Positions 16,993 to 26,517 of a stretch of DNA of 64,000 nt are shown here, one piece after another. The stretch is from Flavobacteriaceae bacterium (lineage in GTDB: Bacteria; Bacteroidota; Bacteroidia; Flavobacteriales; Flavobacteriaceae), in the NCBI GenBank assembly GCA_024640565.1, contig JAHEET010000001.1, positions 1 through 64,000 on the forward strand, in the 5' to 3' direction. The notes under the pieces were generated by a model. That model saw nothing but the letters and a program-made list of their open reading frames with translations, was not told the origin of the DNA and did not search any database. Within the stretch, counting starts at the first letter, position 1. Each line of letters opens with the position of its first letter. The translations under genes and the position numbers were made by a program.

Positions 16993-18630
16993 ATGAAAAA
17001 AAGTATTGTATTCTTCATGCTAGTGGTGCATGTTTTGGTGTTTTCTCAAAAGAAATCAAAAACGTTGGTTACGATAAATAATTCAAAAATAACAGTAGCA
17101 GACTTTAAAAAGGTCTATGAAAAAAATTTGGATGCAATTGACAATGAGGAATCGAAAAACATTCACTATAATTTAGATTTGTTCATCAATTATAGTTTAA
17201 AGGTAAAAGAAGCGTATCAACTTAAATTAGATACCTTACCTTCCTATATAAAGGAGATTGAAACCTACAGAAATCAACTTTCTGCGCCTTATCTTCAGGA
17301 TAAAAGCTTTACCGATAAATTAATCAAAGAGGCTTATTTTAGAACTAAAAATGAAATAAAAGCAAAACATATTTTAATTCGAACTAAAAAAAATGCTACA
17401 CCCGAAGATACCTTAGCCGCCTACAATAAAATTTTAAACATTCGAAATAGAATTCTTGCGGGTGAAGATTTTGAAAAAGTGGCCGTTGCAGTTTCAGAGG
17501 ATGCCTCGGCTAGAGACAATCCACAAAGAAATTTTAAAGGGAATCAAGGGAATTTAGGTTATTTTTCAGCGTTTAAAATGGTCTATCCTTTTGAAGTGGC
17601 TGCTTATAAAACTCCCGTAGGAGAAATATCTATGCCATTTAAAACAAGGTTTGGATACCATATTGTAAAAGTTGATCAAATTAGAATTTCCAAAGGAGAA
17701 GTAGAAGTTGCTCATCTTTTGATTACCGATTTAACACCAACGGGCAAAACAAAAATAGAGCAAGTATATGCTAAGTTAGTTGCGGGTAAATCCTTTGATT
17801 CTCTAGTTAAGGCCTATTCTAATGACAATTCCTCAAAAGATAAAGGTGGAAAATTGGCCAAATTTGGAACAGGTAGAATGGTGCCCCCTTTTGAAGAGGC
17901 CGCTTTTTCTTTGCAATCAGTCGGTGATTTTTCAAAGCCTTTTAAAACTCGCTTTGGATGGCATATTCTTCGCTTATTAAAAAAACATCCTTTAAAGTCT
18001 TTTGACGAAATGAAAGCGACGATTACTGCAAGTTTAAAGAGAAGTGGAAGAATGAAACTTTCTGATGATGCTGTTCTAAATAAATTGAAGAAAAACTACC
18101 AGATTATTGAGCATGAAAAGGCAAAAGAACTTTTCAATAGAAAAGATATTAGAAAGATTTCAAAAGATTCTTTACAAAACATTCTTTTCAGTATTAATGA
18201 GCGTGCGTTTACGCAAGCAGATTTTGTTTCTTTCATTGCAAATAAAAAACAACAGCCTATTGGCATTCTTTTTGAAAACTATAAAAATCAACAAATTGTA
18301 AAGTATTTTAAAGAAAATTTGGTTAACACAGTTCCAGAATATGCAACCCTCCTAAAAGAATATGAAGATGGCTTGCTGCTGTTTGAACTAATGCAGCAAA
18401 AAATATGGAATACATCTTCAAAAGACACTTTAGGGTTGAAGCAATTTTTTAGAGACAATAAAAAAAACTATGCTGCGCAGGAATTAACCGAGATAAAAGG
18501 ACAAGTAATTAACGATTATCAAAATTTTCTTGAACAAAATTGGATTGCTGATTTAAGAAAGAAAAACAAGATCAAAATCAATAAAAAACAACTTAAAAAA
18601 CTAATTAAATTTTACGAGAAAAAAGAATGA
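16993..18630 (+). CDS. Periplasmic peptidyl-prolyl isomerase with two parvulin domains
   Basis: Secreted PPIase of 545 residues. A signal peptide (about residues 1-18, ending VLVFSQ) precedes a SurA-like N-terminal region. Two rotamase domains follow: one from about KAKHILIRT, with GNLGYFSAFKMVYPFE and RFGYHIVKV, and a second from about EVEVAHLLITD, with GKLAKFGTGRMVPPFE and RFGWHILRL. It likely assists folding of outer-membrane proteins. The C-terminal third is Lys-rich. It overlaps the next gene by 4 bp and heads a run of three chaperone-like genes. Confidence 0.88.
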   Translation: MKKSIVFFMLVVHVLVFSQKKSKTLVTINNSKITVADFKKVYEKNLDAIDNEESKNIHYNLDLFINYSLKVKEAYQLKLDTLPSYIKEIETYRNQLSAPYLQDKSFTDKLIKEAYFRTKNEIKAKHILIRTKKNATPEDTLAAYNKILNIRNRILAGEDFEKVAVAVSEDASARDNPQRNFKGNQGNLGYFSAFKMVYPFEVAAYKTPVGEISMPFKTRFGYHIVKVDQIRISKGEVEVAHLLITDLTPTGKTKIEQVYAKLVAGKSFDSLVKAYSNDNSSKDKGGKLAKFGTGRMVPPFEEAAFSLQSVGDFSKPFKTRFGWHILRLLKKHPLKSFDEMKATITASLKRSGRMKLSDDAVLNKLKKNYQIIEHEKAKELFNRKDIRKISKDSLQNILFSINERAFTQADFVSFIANKKQQPIGILFENYKNQQIVKYFKENLVNTVPEYATLLKEYEDGLLLFELMQQKIWNTSSKDTLGLKQFFRDNKKNYAAQELTEIKGQVINDYQNFLEQNWIADLRKKNKIKINKKQLKKLIKFYEKKE

Positions 18631-19472
18631 AATTTGTACGTGTTTTAATGTTTTTATTTCTTTTTTCATCCTGTAATTATTTTGGTTTAAAAAAAGAAAC
18701 AGCTCCCAAAGACATGCCTATTGCATCGCTCTTTGATGAGGAACTGTATAAACATGGCTTAGAAAATTTAATTCCAAACAACATCTCGAAAGAAGATAGT
18801 TTGGTGTTGGTCAAAAGTATGATTCACAATTGGGCAGTAAAAAAATTGTTGCTTAAAAAATCGTTAGAAAATAATTCTTCTCAAGAAAATTCTGCGATCA
18901 ATGAACTGGTTGAAAATTATAAACACAGCTTATTAATCAATAATTATAAAGAACAGTTGATAAAACAGCAACTGGATACTGTAATTTCTGAAGCAGAAAT
19001 CGATAGCTATTATGCATTGAATAAAAAAAATTTTAAATTGAATGAAGAACTTATAAAGGTTAAATTTATAAACTTCAATAACAATTTGATAAATAAAAAA
19101 GAAGTGGTTGCTCTGTTCAAATCAGATGACTCAGAAGCCACGGAAGCTCTTGAGAAATACCACCTAAACTTTAAATCTTTTCAGTTAAACGATAGTGTAT
19201 GGGTACCATTAGATAACATTATGTTAAAAATCCCTTTTTTGAAGGAAAAATTGTTAAAAAAAACAAAATTCATTCAAAAACAAGATTCATTAAGTTTATA
19301 TTTGGTGGCTGTAAAAGATGTTTTGAGAAGAAATGACCTCGCACCCAAGAGTTATATAAAATCGACCATCAAACAATTAATTTTACATCAGCGTAAAATT
19401 GAATTAATTAGAGAAATAGAACAAATAATAGTTAAAGATGCCTTACAAAACGAGAATTTCAAAATATATTAA
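18627..19472 (+). CDS. SurA-N-like lipoprotein without a PPIase domain
   Basis: Lipoprotein of 281 residues. A hydrophobic leader ends at the lipobox LFSSC, giving lipidated C16. The body is predicted helical and resembles the SurA/PpiC chaperone region (IDSYYALNKKNFKLNEELIKVKFI), but no rotamase motif is visible. It probably works with the flanking PPIases. It overlaps the upstream gene by 4 bp and the downstream surA-like gene by 35 bp. Function is inferred from fold character and context. Confidence 0.65.
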   Translation: MKFVRVLMFLFLFSSCNYFGLKKETAPKDMPIASLFDEELYKHGLENLIPNNISKEDSLVLVKSMIHNWAVKKLLLKKSLENNSSQENSAINELVENYKHSLLINNYKEQLIKQQLDTVISEAEIDSYYALNKKNFKLNEELIKVKFINFNNNLINKKEVVALFKSDDSEATEALEKYHLNFKSFQLNDSVWVPLDNIMLKIPFLKEKLLKKTKFIQKQDSLSLYLVAVKDVLRRNDLAPKSYIKSTIKQLILHQRKIELIREIEQIIVKDALQNENFKIY

Positions 19473-20823
19473 ATCAATTACATTATTTGCTTGCTTTGCA
19501 ATTTCAATACCAACCTCCATTGCCCAGAAAATAAAAATTGATGGTGTAGCTGTTGTTATTGGTAAAAATATTGTTTTGGACTCTGACATCGATAAATTTA
19601 AACAAGAAGTTTTAGCCAATAGTGAAGGAAAGATAGAAATTTCAGATTGTGAAATGCTAGAGCAACTAATGTTGCAAAAATTACTTTCGCACCATGCCGT
19701 TGTAGATAGTGTTATTGTTTCAGATGAACAAGTCAATGCAAGTGTTGAAAATAATATTGCTTATTTTAAACAACAATTTGGCTCTGTAGAAAAAATGGTT
19801 GCTGCTTATGGTTTTAATGATGAAGAAGATTTAAAGAAAGAGTTGTTTGTAATTGAAAAAGAAAATGCACTTATTAAACAAGAACAACAAAAAATTACAG
19901 AAAAAGTAGATTTAACTCCAGAAGAAGTACGTTTGTATTACAAAGGGTTAAAAGAGAATAATGAATTGCCAGAATTTCCAGCAGAAATAGAATTGGCTCA
20001 AATTGTTATCAATGCAGAACCAACTGCAGAAGAGAATGAACGAATTGTTGCAAAACTTAACCAAATAAGACAAGATATTTTAGACGGATCGAGCTTTAAA
20101 ATGAAAGCAATCATAAATTCGGATGACCCCGCTGTAACCAACAATGGAGGGAAATATGAACTTACCAAAGAAACACAATTTATCAAAGAGTTTAAAGAAG
20201 TAGCATTTACTTTAGATACAGAAGGTCAAATTTCAGAACCTTTTAAATCTTTGTTTGGGTACCACATTATTCAATTGCATAAAATCAAGGGAAACACGAG
20301 GTCTGTTTCTCATATTTTAATGCAGCCAGAAATCCCTGAAGCGAAGTTAAAAGAAACCGAAAAGAAAGCCGCAGCTATCATTAAAGAGATTGAAGAGGGG
20401 AAGATTACTTTTGAAGAAGCTGTAAAAAAATACTCTCAAGATAAAGATACTAAAAATAATGCAGGTTTGCTCATTAATGGTCAAACCGGAGAGTCCAAGT
20501 TTGATTTGACAAGAATGGATCCTGCTTTGTACGCCAGAGTAAGTGATTTGAGTCAAGGAAATATGACACCTCCGTTTTATGATGAAACCAGAGGAGGTGA
20601 GAAAATGTACAAATTCTTCTACATGAGAGATAGAACAGATACTCATACGGCGGACTTGGTAACGGACTATGAAAAAATACAAAACTTAGCGCTTCGAAAG
20701 AAGAAAGAAGAATCAATTGCAAAATGGTCTAAAGAAAAGATTTTTGAAACCTACATTAAATTGAATAATAAGCACGCTAAATGTACTTTTGAAAGAAATT
20801 GGAAAAAGGAAATTAGTAAATAA
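19438..20823 (+). CDS. SurA-like peptidyl-prolyl isomerase
   Basis: Periplasmic chaperone/PPIase of 461 residues. The signal peptide (ending near TSIAQ) is followed by a SurA N-terminal domain (IDGVAVVIGKNIVLDSDIDKFKQEV, and CEMLEQLMLQKLLSHHAV). Two parvulin-like regions come next, the first with IELAQIVINAEPT and SEPFKSLFGYHIIQLHK, the second with SVSHILMQPEIPE. It is expected to escort outer-membrane proteins such as TonB-dependent receptors. The start ATG lies 35 bp inside the preceding gene; a later start would lose the signal peptide. Confidence 0.88.
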   Translation: MPYKTRISKYIKSITLFACFAISIPTSIAQKIKIDGVAVVIGKNIVLDSDIDKFKQEVLANSEGKIEISDCEMLEQLMLQKLLSHHAVVDSVIVSDEQVNASVENNIAYFKQQFGSVEKMVAAYGFNDEEDLKKELFVIEKENALIKQEQQKITEKVDLTPEEVRLYYKGLKENNELPEFPAEIELAQIVINAEPTAEENERIVAKLNQIRQDILDGSSFKMKAIINSDDPAVTNNGGKYELTKETQFIKEFKEVAFTLDTEGQISEPFKSLFGYHIIQLHKIKGNTRSVSHILMQPEIPEAKLKETEKKAAAIIKEIEEGKITFEEAVKKYSQDKDTKNNAGLLINGQTGESKFDLTRMDPALYARVSDLSQGNMTPPFYDETRGGEKMYKFFYMRDRTDTHTADLVTDYEKIQNLALRKKKEESIAKWSKEKIFETYIKLNNKHAKCTFERNWKKEISK

Positions 20824-21776
20824 TGTCAGACGTTGCAGCCGTAAATAATCTAGTAGAAAAGTACCATCAACTAAAAAAAGAAATTGGTAAAGTAATTATT
20901 GGGCAGCACGAAGCTGTAAATTATACTTTACTCTCTGTTTTTTGTGGCGGACATTCGCTGTTAATTGGTGTGCCAGGTTTGGCAAAGACACTTTTAGTAA
21001 ATACTGTTTCAGATGCCTTAGGATTGAATTTTAAAAGAATTCAATTTACCCCAGATTTAATGCCTTCCGATATTTTAGGAAGTCAAATTTTAGACGAAAA
21101 CCGGCAGTTTAAATTTTTAAAAGGACCTATTTTTTCTAATATCATTCTTGCAGATGAAATCAATAGAACTCCCCCCAAAACGCAGGCAGCTTTACTAGAA
21201 GCCATGCAAGAACGTTCTGTTACTATAGCAGGGAATCAATACCAGTTGGCATTGCCTTTCTTTGTATTGGCAACTCAGAATCCAATAGAACAAGAAGGAA
21301 CCTATCCTTTGCCAGAAGCCCAATTGGATCGGTTTATGTTTTCCATCAATTTAGAATACCCAAGTTTTGATGAAGAAGTTGCTGTTGTTAAGAACACTAC
21401 ATCTGCTATTGTTCACCGGGTAAAATCTTTGTTTTCTGCTCAAGAGATCGTTGCTGTGCAGCAATTAATTAGAAAAATACCCGTTGCAGACAATGTTATT
21501 GAGTATGCGGTAAAACTAGTAAGTAAAACAAGACCAACCACCTCTGAAGCCACCGTGCTAGTAAAAAAATACATCGATTGGGGAGCAGGTCCAAGAGCGT
21601 CTCAGAATTTAATTTTGGCAGCAAAAGCGCATGCGGCTGTCAATGGGAAGTATTCGCCTGATATTGAGGATGTAAAAGCTGTGGCCATTCCAATTTTATC
21701 GCATCGTATTGTGAAAAATTACAAAGCCGAAGCAGAAGGAATCACCCTCTCAGAGATTATTACGTCTTTGTTCTAA
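20823..21776 (+). CDS. MoxR family AAA+ ATPase
   Basis: ATPase of 317 residues. The Walker A variant GVPGLAKTLLV and Walker B ADEINRTPPKTQAALLEAMQE are characteristic of MoxR proteins, as are QNPIEQEGTYPLPEAQLDRF and the C-terminal lid GPRASQNL. MoxR proteins act as chaperones, usually with VWA-domain partners; no partner is adjacent here. The ATG overlaps the surA-like stop (TAATG), so the gene is part of the chaperone operon. Confidence 0.92.
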   Translation: MSDVAAVNNLVEKYHQLKKEIGKVIIGQHEAVNYTLLSVFCGGHSLLIGVPGLAKTLLVNTVSDALGLNFKRIQFTPDLMPSDILGSQILDENRQFKFLKGPIFSNIILADEINRTPPKTQAALLEAMQERSVTIAGNQYQLALPFFVLATQNPIEQEGTYPLPEAQLDRFMFSINLEYPSFDEEVAVVKNTTSAIVHRVKSLFSAQEIVAVQQLIRKIPVADNVIEYAVKLVSKTRPTTSEATVLVKKYIDWGAGPRASQNLILAAKAHAAVNGKYSPDIEDVKAVAIPILSHRIVKNYKAEAEGITLSEIITSLF

Positions 21777-21831
21777 TCTAGATAATTTGTTTATTGATAA
21801 GCATAAAAAAACAGCAAAACTGTATTTTACA

Positions 21832-22368
21832 TTAGTATTCAAAAAAGCTAAATACATTCCCACCATAGTGTTTTTCATACGCGTATTTTTTATGCTTTGT
21901 TAAATCGGTATGCTTCGAGTGTTCTATAATTAGGACACCTTGCTCGCGTAAGATTTCTTTTTCAAAAACCAAATCGGCAATTTTTAGAAATTGTTCCTCT
22001 GCAAAATCATAAGGAGGATCTGCAAAGATAACATCAGCTTTAAGCGCTGTTTTTTCAAGAAATGTATACACGTCATTTTTGTAGGCGTTGATGTCTAAGT
22101 CTAGTTCTTTTGCAGTTTCATTAATGTATTTTATACAACCAAAAAAAGCATCAACAGCATACATTTCTTTTGTTCCTCTAGAGGCAAATTCAAAACTAAT
22201 ATTTCCGGTGCCTGCAAATAAATCAATGACAGCGATGGCATCAAAATAATAAGTATTGTTTAGAATGTTAAACAGTGATTCTTTCGCCATATCGGTGGTG
22301 GGGCGAACTGGTAATTTTTTAGGTGCTTTTAAGCGTCTTCCTTTGTGTTTCCCTGATATAATACGCAT
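21832..22368 (-). CDS. rsmD: 16S rRNA (guanine(966)-N(2))-methyltransferase
   Basis: RsmD of 178 residues, a class I SAM methyltransferase of 16S rRNA G966. The N-terminus MRIISGKHKGRRLKAP is diagnostic. SAM-binding motif I is DLFAGTGNISFE, and the catalytic motif is FADPPYDF. It follows the DUF3822 gene by 4 bp on the same strand. Confidence 0.95.
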   Translation of the reverse strand: MRIISGKHKGRRLKAPKKLPVRPTTDMAKESLFNILNNTYYFDAIAVIDLFAGTGNISFEFASRGTKEMYAVDAFFGCIKYINETAKELDLDINAYKNDVYTFLEKTALKADVIFADPPYDFAEEQFLKIADLVFEKEILREQGVLIIEHSKHTDLTKHKKYAYEKHYGGNVFSFFEY

Positions 22369-22372
22369 AAGT

Positions 22373-23191
22373 CTATCCTAAAAGTATAAAGTGTGAGTGG
22401 CTTGAAAAACTGGAATTTATGAAAATAGGGTTCTTACTTCGTAAAAAATCAATATTTCGAATATATTGAAAGGCAATTTTATAAATTTCGGTGTCTTCTA
22501 GAATATCCCCTGTAAAGAATAACGGAAATTCATTGGTGTCTAATTCGAGTTGCTCTGCTGTGAAGAGAAGATAATAAATGAAATCTTCTTTAGATGTAAA
22601 GGCAAAGGAATTGGAAAATAATACTTCCTTGTTTTCTAGCACCACAACAGAAATTTGATCTTTCCAAACATCTACAAACATTGTTTTTTCCTGAGTAGTT
22701 GTTGTTTGAAGCAATTTTTGAATGAAAGCGGTCACTGAATGTTGGTATTCGAATTCTCCAAAATTTTGGAATAAATAATTGTTAACGTTAACAAAGGGGA
22801 CATACACATTTTTCGCAGCAATTTGATCGATACTGTCAAAAGCAAAGAAATCAGTTTCTAAGGTCTTAATATTGTATGCTAAGTACTCCTTAAGCTGTGT
22901 TTCCTTAAAAAAGGTATTGGGTACTAACGTTGCCAGATTATTCTGATGAATGACCAAGATCTCCTTAAAATCTTCTTGAAGATAGTTGTCATTCTGAAAA
23001 ATAGTTTCAAAATGAGCAACTAATTTTTCTGGGGTTTCTAATGTTTTTGGAAATGTATAGGCACAAAAATGTATGATTTCTTGTGTGTCTAAATTAGTAA
23101 TGCAAAAAGAAAATCCACCCAATGTAAATTGGATGGATAATTTATGGTGATTAGATTTCTCTAATGTTGTCTTAATTGTCTTTTTTTGCAC
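22373..23191 (-). CDS. DUF3822 family protein
   Basis: Protein of 272 residues from a Bacteroidota family with an ASKHA-like pattern (HHKLSIQFTLGGFSFCITNLDTQEI; TMFVDVWKDQISVVVLENKEVLFSNSF). It has no signal peptide. Function unknown; linkage to rsmD is common in flavobacteria. No ATG is present near the expected N-terminus. I prefer GTG 23191 (VQKKTIKTTLEKS), which overlaps the upstream gene by 20 bp; another GTG at 23224 would add 11 residues. Confidence 0.7.
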   Translation of the reverse strand: MQKKTIKTTLEKSNHHKLSIQFTLGGFSFCITNLDTQEIIHFCAYTFPKTLETPEKLVAHFETIFQNDNYLQEDFKEILVIHQNNLATLVPNTFFKETQLKEYLAYNIKTLETDFFAFDSIDQIAAKNVYVPFVNVNNYLFQNFGEFEYQHSVTAFIQKLLQTTTTQEKTMFVDVWKDQISVVVLENKEVLFSNSFAFTSKEDFIYYLLFTAEQLELDTNEFPLFFTGDILEDTEIYKIAFQYIRNIDFLRSKNPIFINSSFSSHSHFILLG

Positions 23192-23921
23192 TTTTCTTAT
23201 CGTATAATGGAGGCCAGTTTCCACCTGTAGTCACCTTGTTTAATGAACCTACCGAAACGTATTCTCCTTTGATTTCATCAGTCGCGTTTGCTTCAAGCTC
23301 TAATTTCACTAAAGAAGGATTTAGATCTTTTAAAATCGCCTTCTTTTCAGTTCTTGCTTCAAAGGTTGGTACAATTAAACCTTGGAATTTTTCGATAACT
23401 CCAGTTTGTAGTTCAAATGTTTTACCGGCTACACCTGGTACTTCAAACATGGTTTTGTAATCAACATCTTTAAAATACTTAGAAACGGGTTCATAACCAA
23501 TTGTGTCTTTAATTCTCATTTCTACATCCACCATGATTCTACCCCAGGTATTGTTACTACCTTTATTCACTTTTACTACAGTATCTCTAATTTCTGTTAG
23601 AGCAAGTTGCGCAGAATCTATGAATTGAATTAAAGCGTCCTTGTCTTTGGTGTACACACCGTTTACTTCATAAAATCGAATCTCAGCATTTCTAATTATT
23701 TTTAGTTTCTCGACTACTTTTGCGTAGCGAACAACTTTTTCTTTATTGAAGTTGATGGGTTCCATGATACCATCATAAATTTTTGTTACTAATAGAACAG
23801 TACACAATAATAGTAGCAAAGAAGCTATCCATCTGAATTTTAAAGGTAAAAATTTAACCACTACAATAGCTAGCACAACAGCAACTAAAACCGCTGCTAA
23901 AATCTGTAATATTAATCCCAT
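23172..23921 (-). CDS. Conserved membrane-anchored protein of unknown function
   Basis: Protein of 249 residues with two hydrophobic segments at the N-terminus (about residues 3-25 and 31-47). A predicted periplasmic domain follows, with a segment VYTKDKDALIQFIDSAQLALTEIRDTVVKV that recalls small flavobacterial envelope proteins. The rest is soluble and of mixed charge. I do not recognise a named domain. It is first in an apparent operon with the DUF3822 gene and rsmD. Confidence 0.6.
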   Translation of the reverse strand: MGLILQILAAVLVAVVLAIVVVKFLPLKFRWIASLLLLLCTVLLVTKIYDGIMEPINFNKEKVVRYAKVVEKLKIIRNAEIRFYEVNGVYTKDKDALIQFIDSAQLALTEIRDTVVKVNKGSNNTWGRIMVDVEMRIKDTIGYEPVSKYFKDVDYKTMFEVPGVAGKTFELQTGVIEKFQGLIVPTFEARTEKKAILKDLNPSLVKLELEANATDEIKGEYVSVGSLNKVTTGGNWPPLYDKKSAKKDN

Positions 23922-24001
23922 CTGATATTTTTATTTTTATAGTATTACGGCAAATCTACAATTTTTTTTCATTGATAAAAATTTTTATTCGCAATTCAAT
24001 G

Positions 24002-24009
24002 TATCTTTG
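24002..24009 (+). promoter_or_regulatory. -7 element of the RecD-like helicase gene
   Basis: TATCTTTG matches TAnnTTTG. It lies inside the longest open frame (from 23972) and 17 bp before ATG 24026, which supports the shorter start. Confidence 0.55.
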
Positions 24010-24025
24010 GTATTTTAATAGATTT

Positions 24026-25453
24026 ATGATAGAATTGCCTGCTGATTTTTATAAAGAAACCGTAAAAAAATTTCCGTTTCAATTAACAATCAAACAACGT
24101 ACCTTATTTCGTTTGTTGTCAGATTTTATTTTTGATGAAGACAAAAGCACTGTTTTTATCTTAAAAGGGTATGCAGGTACCGGTAAGACAACCACCATAA
24201 GTACACTCGTTAATAGTCTGTGGAAAGCAAAAAAAAAAGCGGTTTTATTGGCCCCAACCGGAAGAGCAGCCAAATTGATTGCTGTGTATTCAAAAAAACC
24301 AGCATTTACCATTCACAAAAAAATTTATTTCCCTAAAAAACAAAGTAATGGTGGTGTACGTTTTGTTCTTCAACCCAACAAGCATCGTGATACTATTTTT
24401 ATTGTGGATGAAGCATCGATGATTCCAGACAAAGCCCAAAACGGTCAACTTTTTGACGCTACTTCATTATTGGATGATTTAATTTCCTATGTATCTGCAG
24501 GTAAAGACTGTAAGCTAATTTTCGTGGGAGACACCGCACAACTTCCTCCTGTAAAATTGGATATAAGCCCCGCTTTAGTTGCAAATACATTCGAATTGGA
24601 TTATCAAAAAAGTGTCGTTGAAATTGAGCTGGATGAAGTAACACGACAACAAGAAAATTCTGGAGTATTGGCAAATGCCACATCGCTAAGGTTGCACATC
24701 AAACAAAGTAGTATTCACTTTAAATTTGATTTGAATTTTCCAGATATTGTCCGCTTAACAGATGGCTACGATATCGAAGATGCTTTGGTAACGGCCTACG
24801 ATTATGGTGTTGAAGACACTGCATTTATTGTTCGCTCCAACAAAAGAGCCAATCAATATAATGAACAAATACGATTTCAAATTAGAGGTCAAGAAAATGA
24901 GATTTCTACAGGCGATTACCTGATGATCGTAAAGAATAATTACTATTGGTTGGACGAATCTTCGGATGCTGGATTTATTGCCAACGGAGATATCTGTGAG
25001 GTTGTAAGAATCAAAACAATTAAAGAATTGTATGGATTTAAATTTGCTGAAGTAACAATACGAATGATCGATTACCCCCACATGAAACCATTTGATACTG
25101 TAGTAATGTTAGATACGCTTTCAAGTGAAACCCCCTCTTTATCTTACGAAGAATCCAATAGGTTATATGAAGCCGTAAAAGAAGACTATGCCGATGAAAA
25201 ATCGAAATACAAACAATTTTTAGCCATAAAAAAGAATAAGTATTTCAATGCTTTACAAATTAAATTTTCTTATGCAATTACCTGTCACAAATCGCAAGGA
25301 GGGCAATGGAAAACTGTTTTTATAGAACAACCTTATTTGCCAGATGGACCCTCGGTTATTTATTATAGATGGCTGTATACTGCTATTACAAGAGCCCAAG
25401 AAAAATTATACTTAATTGGATTTAAGGATGAGAATTTTGAATTGGCTAAATAA
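24026..25453 (+). CDS. RecD-like SF1 DNA helicase/AAA ATPase
   Basis: Superfamily 1B helicase of 475 residues. Walker A GYAGTGKT is at 48-55, and Walker B is IVDEASMIPD. Helicase motif III is FVGDTAQLPPV, and the C-terminal UvrD-like motifs are ITCHKSQGGQWKTVFIE and YTAITRAQEKLYLIG. It resembles a stand-alone RecD (exodeoxyribonuclease V alpha-like) without RecB or RecC neighbours. Start 24026 (MIELPADFY) was chosen over 23972 because a promoter element lies between them and the extra residues look non-coding. Confidence 0.85.
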   Translation: MIELPADFYKETVKKFPFQLTIKQRTLFRLLSDFIFDEDKSTVFILKGYAGTGKTTTISTLVNSLWKAKKKAVLLAPTGRAAKLIAVYSKKPAFTIHKKIYFPKKQSNGGVRFVLQPNKHRDTIFIVDEASMIPDKAQNGQLFDATSLLDDLISYVSAGKDCKLIFVGDTAQLPPVKLDISPALVANTFELDYQKSVVEIELDEVTRQQENSGVLANATSLRLHIKQSSIHFKFDLNFPDIVRLTDGYDIEDALVTAYDYGVEDTAFIVRSNKRANQYNEQIRFQIRGQENEISTGDYLMIVKNNYYWLDESSDAGFIANGDICEVVRIKTIKELYGFKFAEVTIRMIDYPHMKPFDTVVMLDTLSSETPSLSYEESNRLYEAVKEDYADEKSKYKQFLAIKKNKYFNALQIKFSYAITCHKSQGGQWKTVFIEQPYLPDGPSVIYYRWLYTAITRAQEKLYLIGFKDENFELAK

Positions 25454-25654
25454 ATGCCTTCACGCTCCATAAATGTTTCTTTATAGATGGGGTAGGAAAT
25501 GATGGATGTTTTTAAATTAAACAGTGAATTCTTTTCGCTATTTTGTTTAAAAGGTGTAAAGCAACATTGAAATAGGTAAATTGTTATTTAAATTGAGAAT
25601 TATTTAACAATTTAATAAAAAAAAGGAATTACTTTAGATTTCTAATTCAATAAG

Positions 25655-26515
25655 ATGGCTGCACAAAAAAATAAACTCTCTTTGGCTGATTTTGAAAATC
25701 TTGAAACAAATAAAGATTTGCTCAGTGTATTGGAACATAGAAAAATTTCTTTTCAGAAAGTACAAAAAAGAATTTTGTACAATGAAGAGTTAAGATTATT
25801 ACAAATAGAATTGGTGAAACTTCAGCAATGGATTTCTAAAAACAAAAAACGAGTTGCTATTATTTTTGAAGGAAGAGATGCGGCAGGAAAAGGAGGAAGT
25901 ATTCGTCGTTTTATGGAACATATGAATCCAAGATCTTCCCGATTGGTCGCTTTAAATAAGCCTACAGAAGTAGAAAAAGGGCAATGGTATTTTCAAAGAT
26001 ATATTAAAGAATTGCCCAATCCAGGAGAGATTGTTTATTTTGATAGAAGCTGGTATAACAGAGCTGTTGTGGAGCCTGTCATGGGCTTTTGTACCGAAGC
26101 ACAGTATAAAGATTTCTTGGTGCAAGTGCCAGAATATGAACACATGATGTATGAAGACGGACTCATTATTATTAAGTTTTGGCTTTCGATCTCAAAAGAT
26201 GAGCAATTGAAACGATTTGAAGCCCGTAAGACCAACCCTTTAAAACGATGGAAATTTAGTCCTGTAGACCAAAAAGGACAAGAACTTTGGGATTCATACA
26301 CAGATTACAAAGATGAAATGTTTAGTAAAACACATACTTCTTACAGTCCTTGGATTATTATCAAAACAAATGATAAAAAGACGGCAAGATTAGAAGCAAT
26401 TCGACATGTGCTCTCAAAATTCAATTATGATGATAAAGGAACTGTGGCCACTACATTAGCACCCGATCCAAATGTTGTGATGCGTTACTTTCGTTCAAAT
26501 GACCAAATTGATTAA
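25655..26515 (+). CDS. ppk2: Polyphosphate kinase 2 family protein (first copy)
   Basis: PPK2 of 286 residues. It transfers phosphate between polyphosphate and nucleotides, commonly phosphorylating GDP/ADP or AMP. Walker A FEGRDAAGKGG covers G73-G81, and Walker B YFDRSWYNRAVVEPVMGF follows, with the lid-region arginines near KTNPLKRWKFSP. The second copy begins 2 bp after this stop. The subclass (NDP versus NMP kinase) cannot be decided by eye. A 200-bp gap precedes it; TACTTTAG in that gap could be a weak -7 element. Confidence 0.9.
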   Translation: MAAQKNKLSLADFENLETNKDLLSVLEHRKISFQKVQKRILYNEELRLLQIELVKLQQWISKNKKRVAIIFEGRDAAGKGGSIRRFMEHMNPRSSRLVALNKPTEVEKGQWYFQRYIKELPNPGEIVYFDRSWYNRAVVEPVMGFCTEAQYKDFLVQVPEYEHMMYEDGLIIIKFWLSISKDEQLKRFEARKTNPLKRWKFSPVDQKGQELWDSYTDYKDEMFSKTHTSYSPWIIIKTNDKKTARLEAIRHVLSKFNYDDKGTVATTLAPDPNVVMRYFRSNDQID

Positions 26516-26517
26516 CA

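Noticed and set aside
21806-21830. Terminator between the MoxR gene and rsmD
   Set aside because: ACAG/CTGT gives only a 4-bp stem; too weak to claim, although A/T runs flank it.
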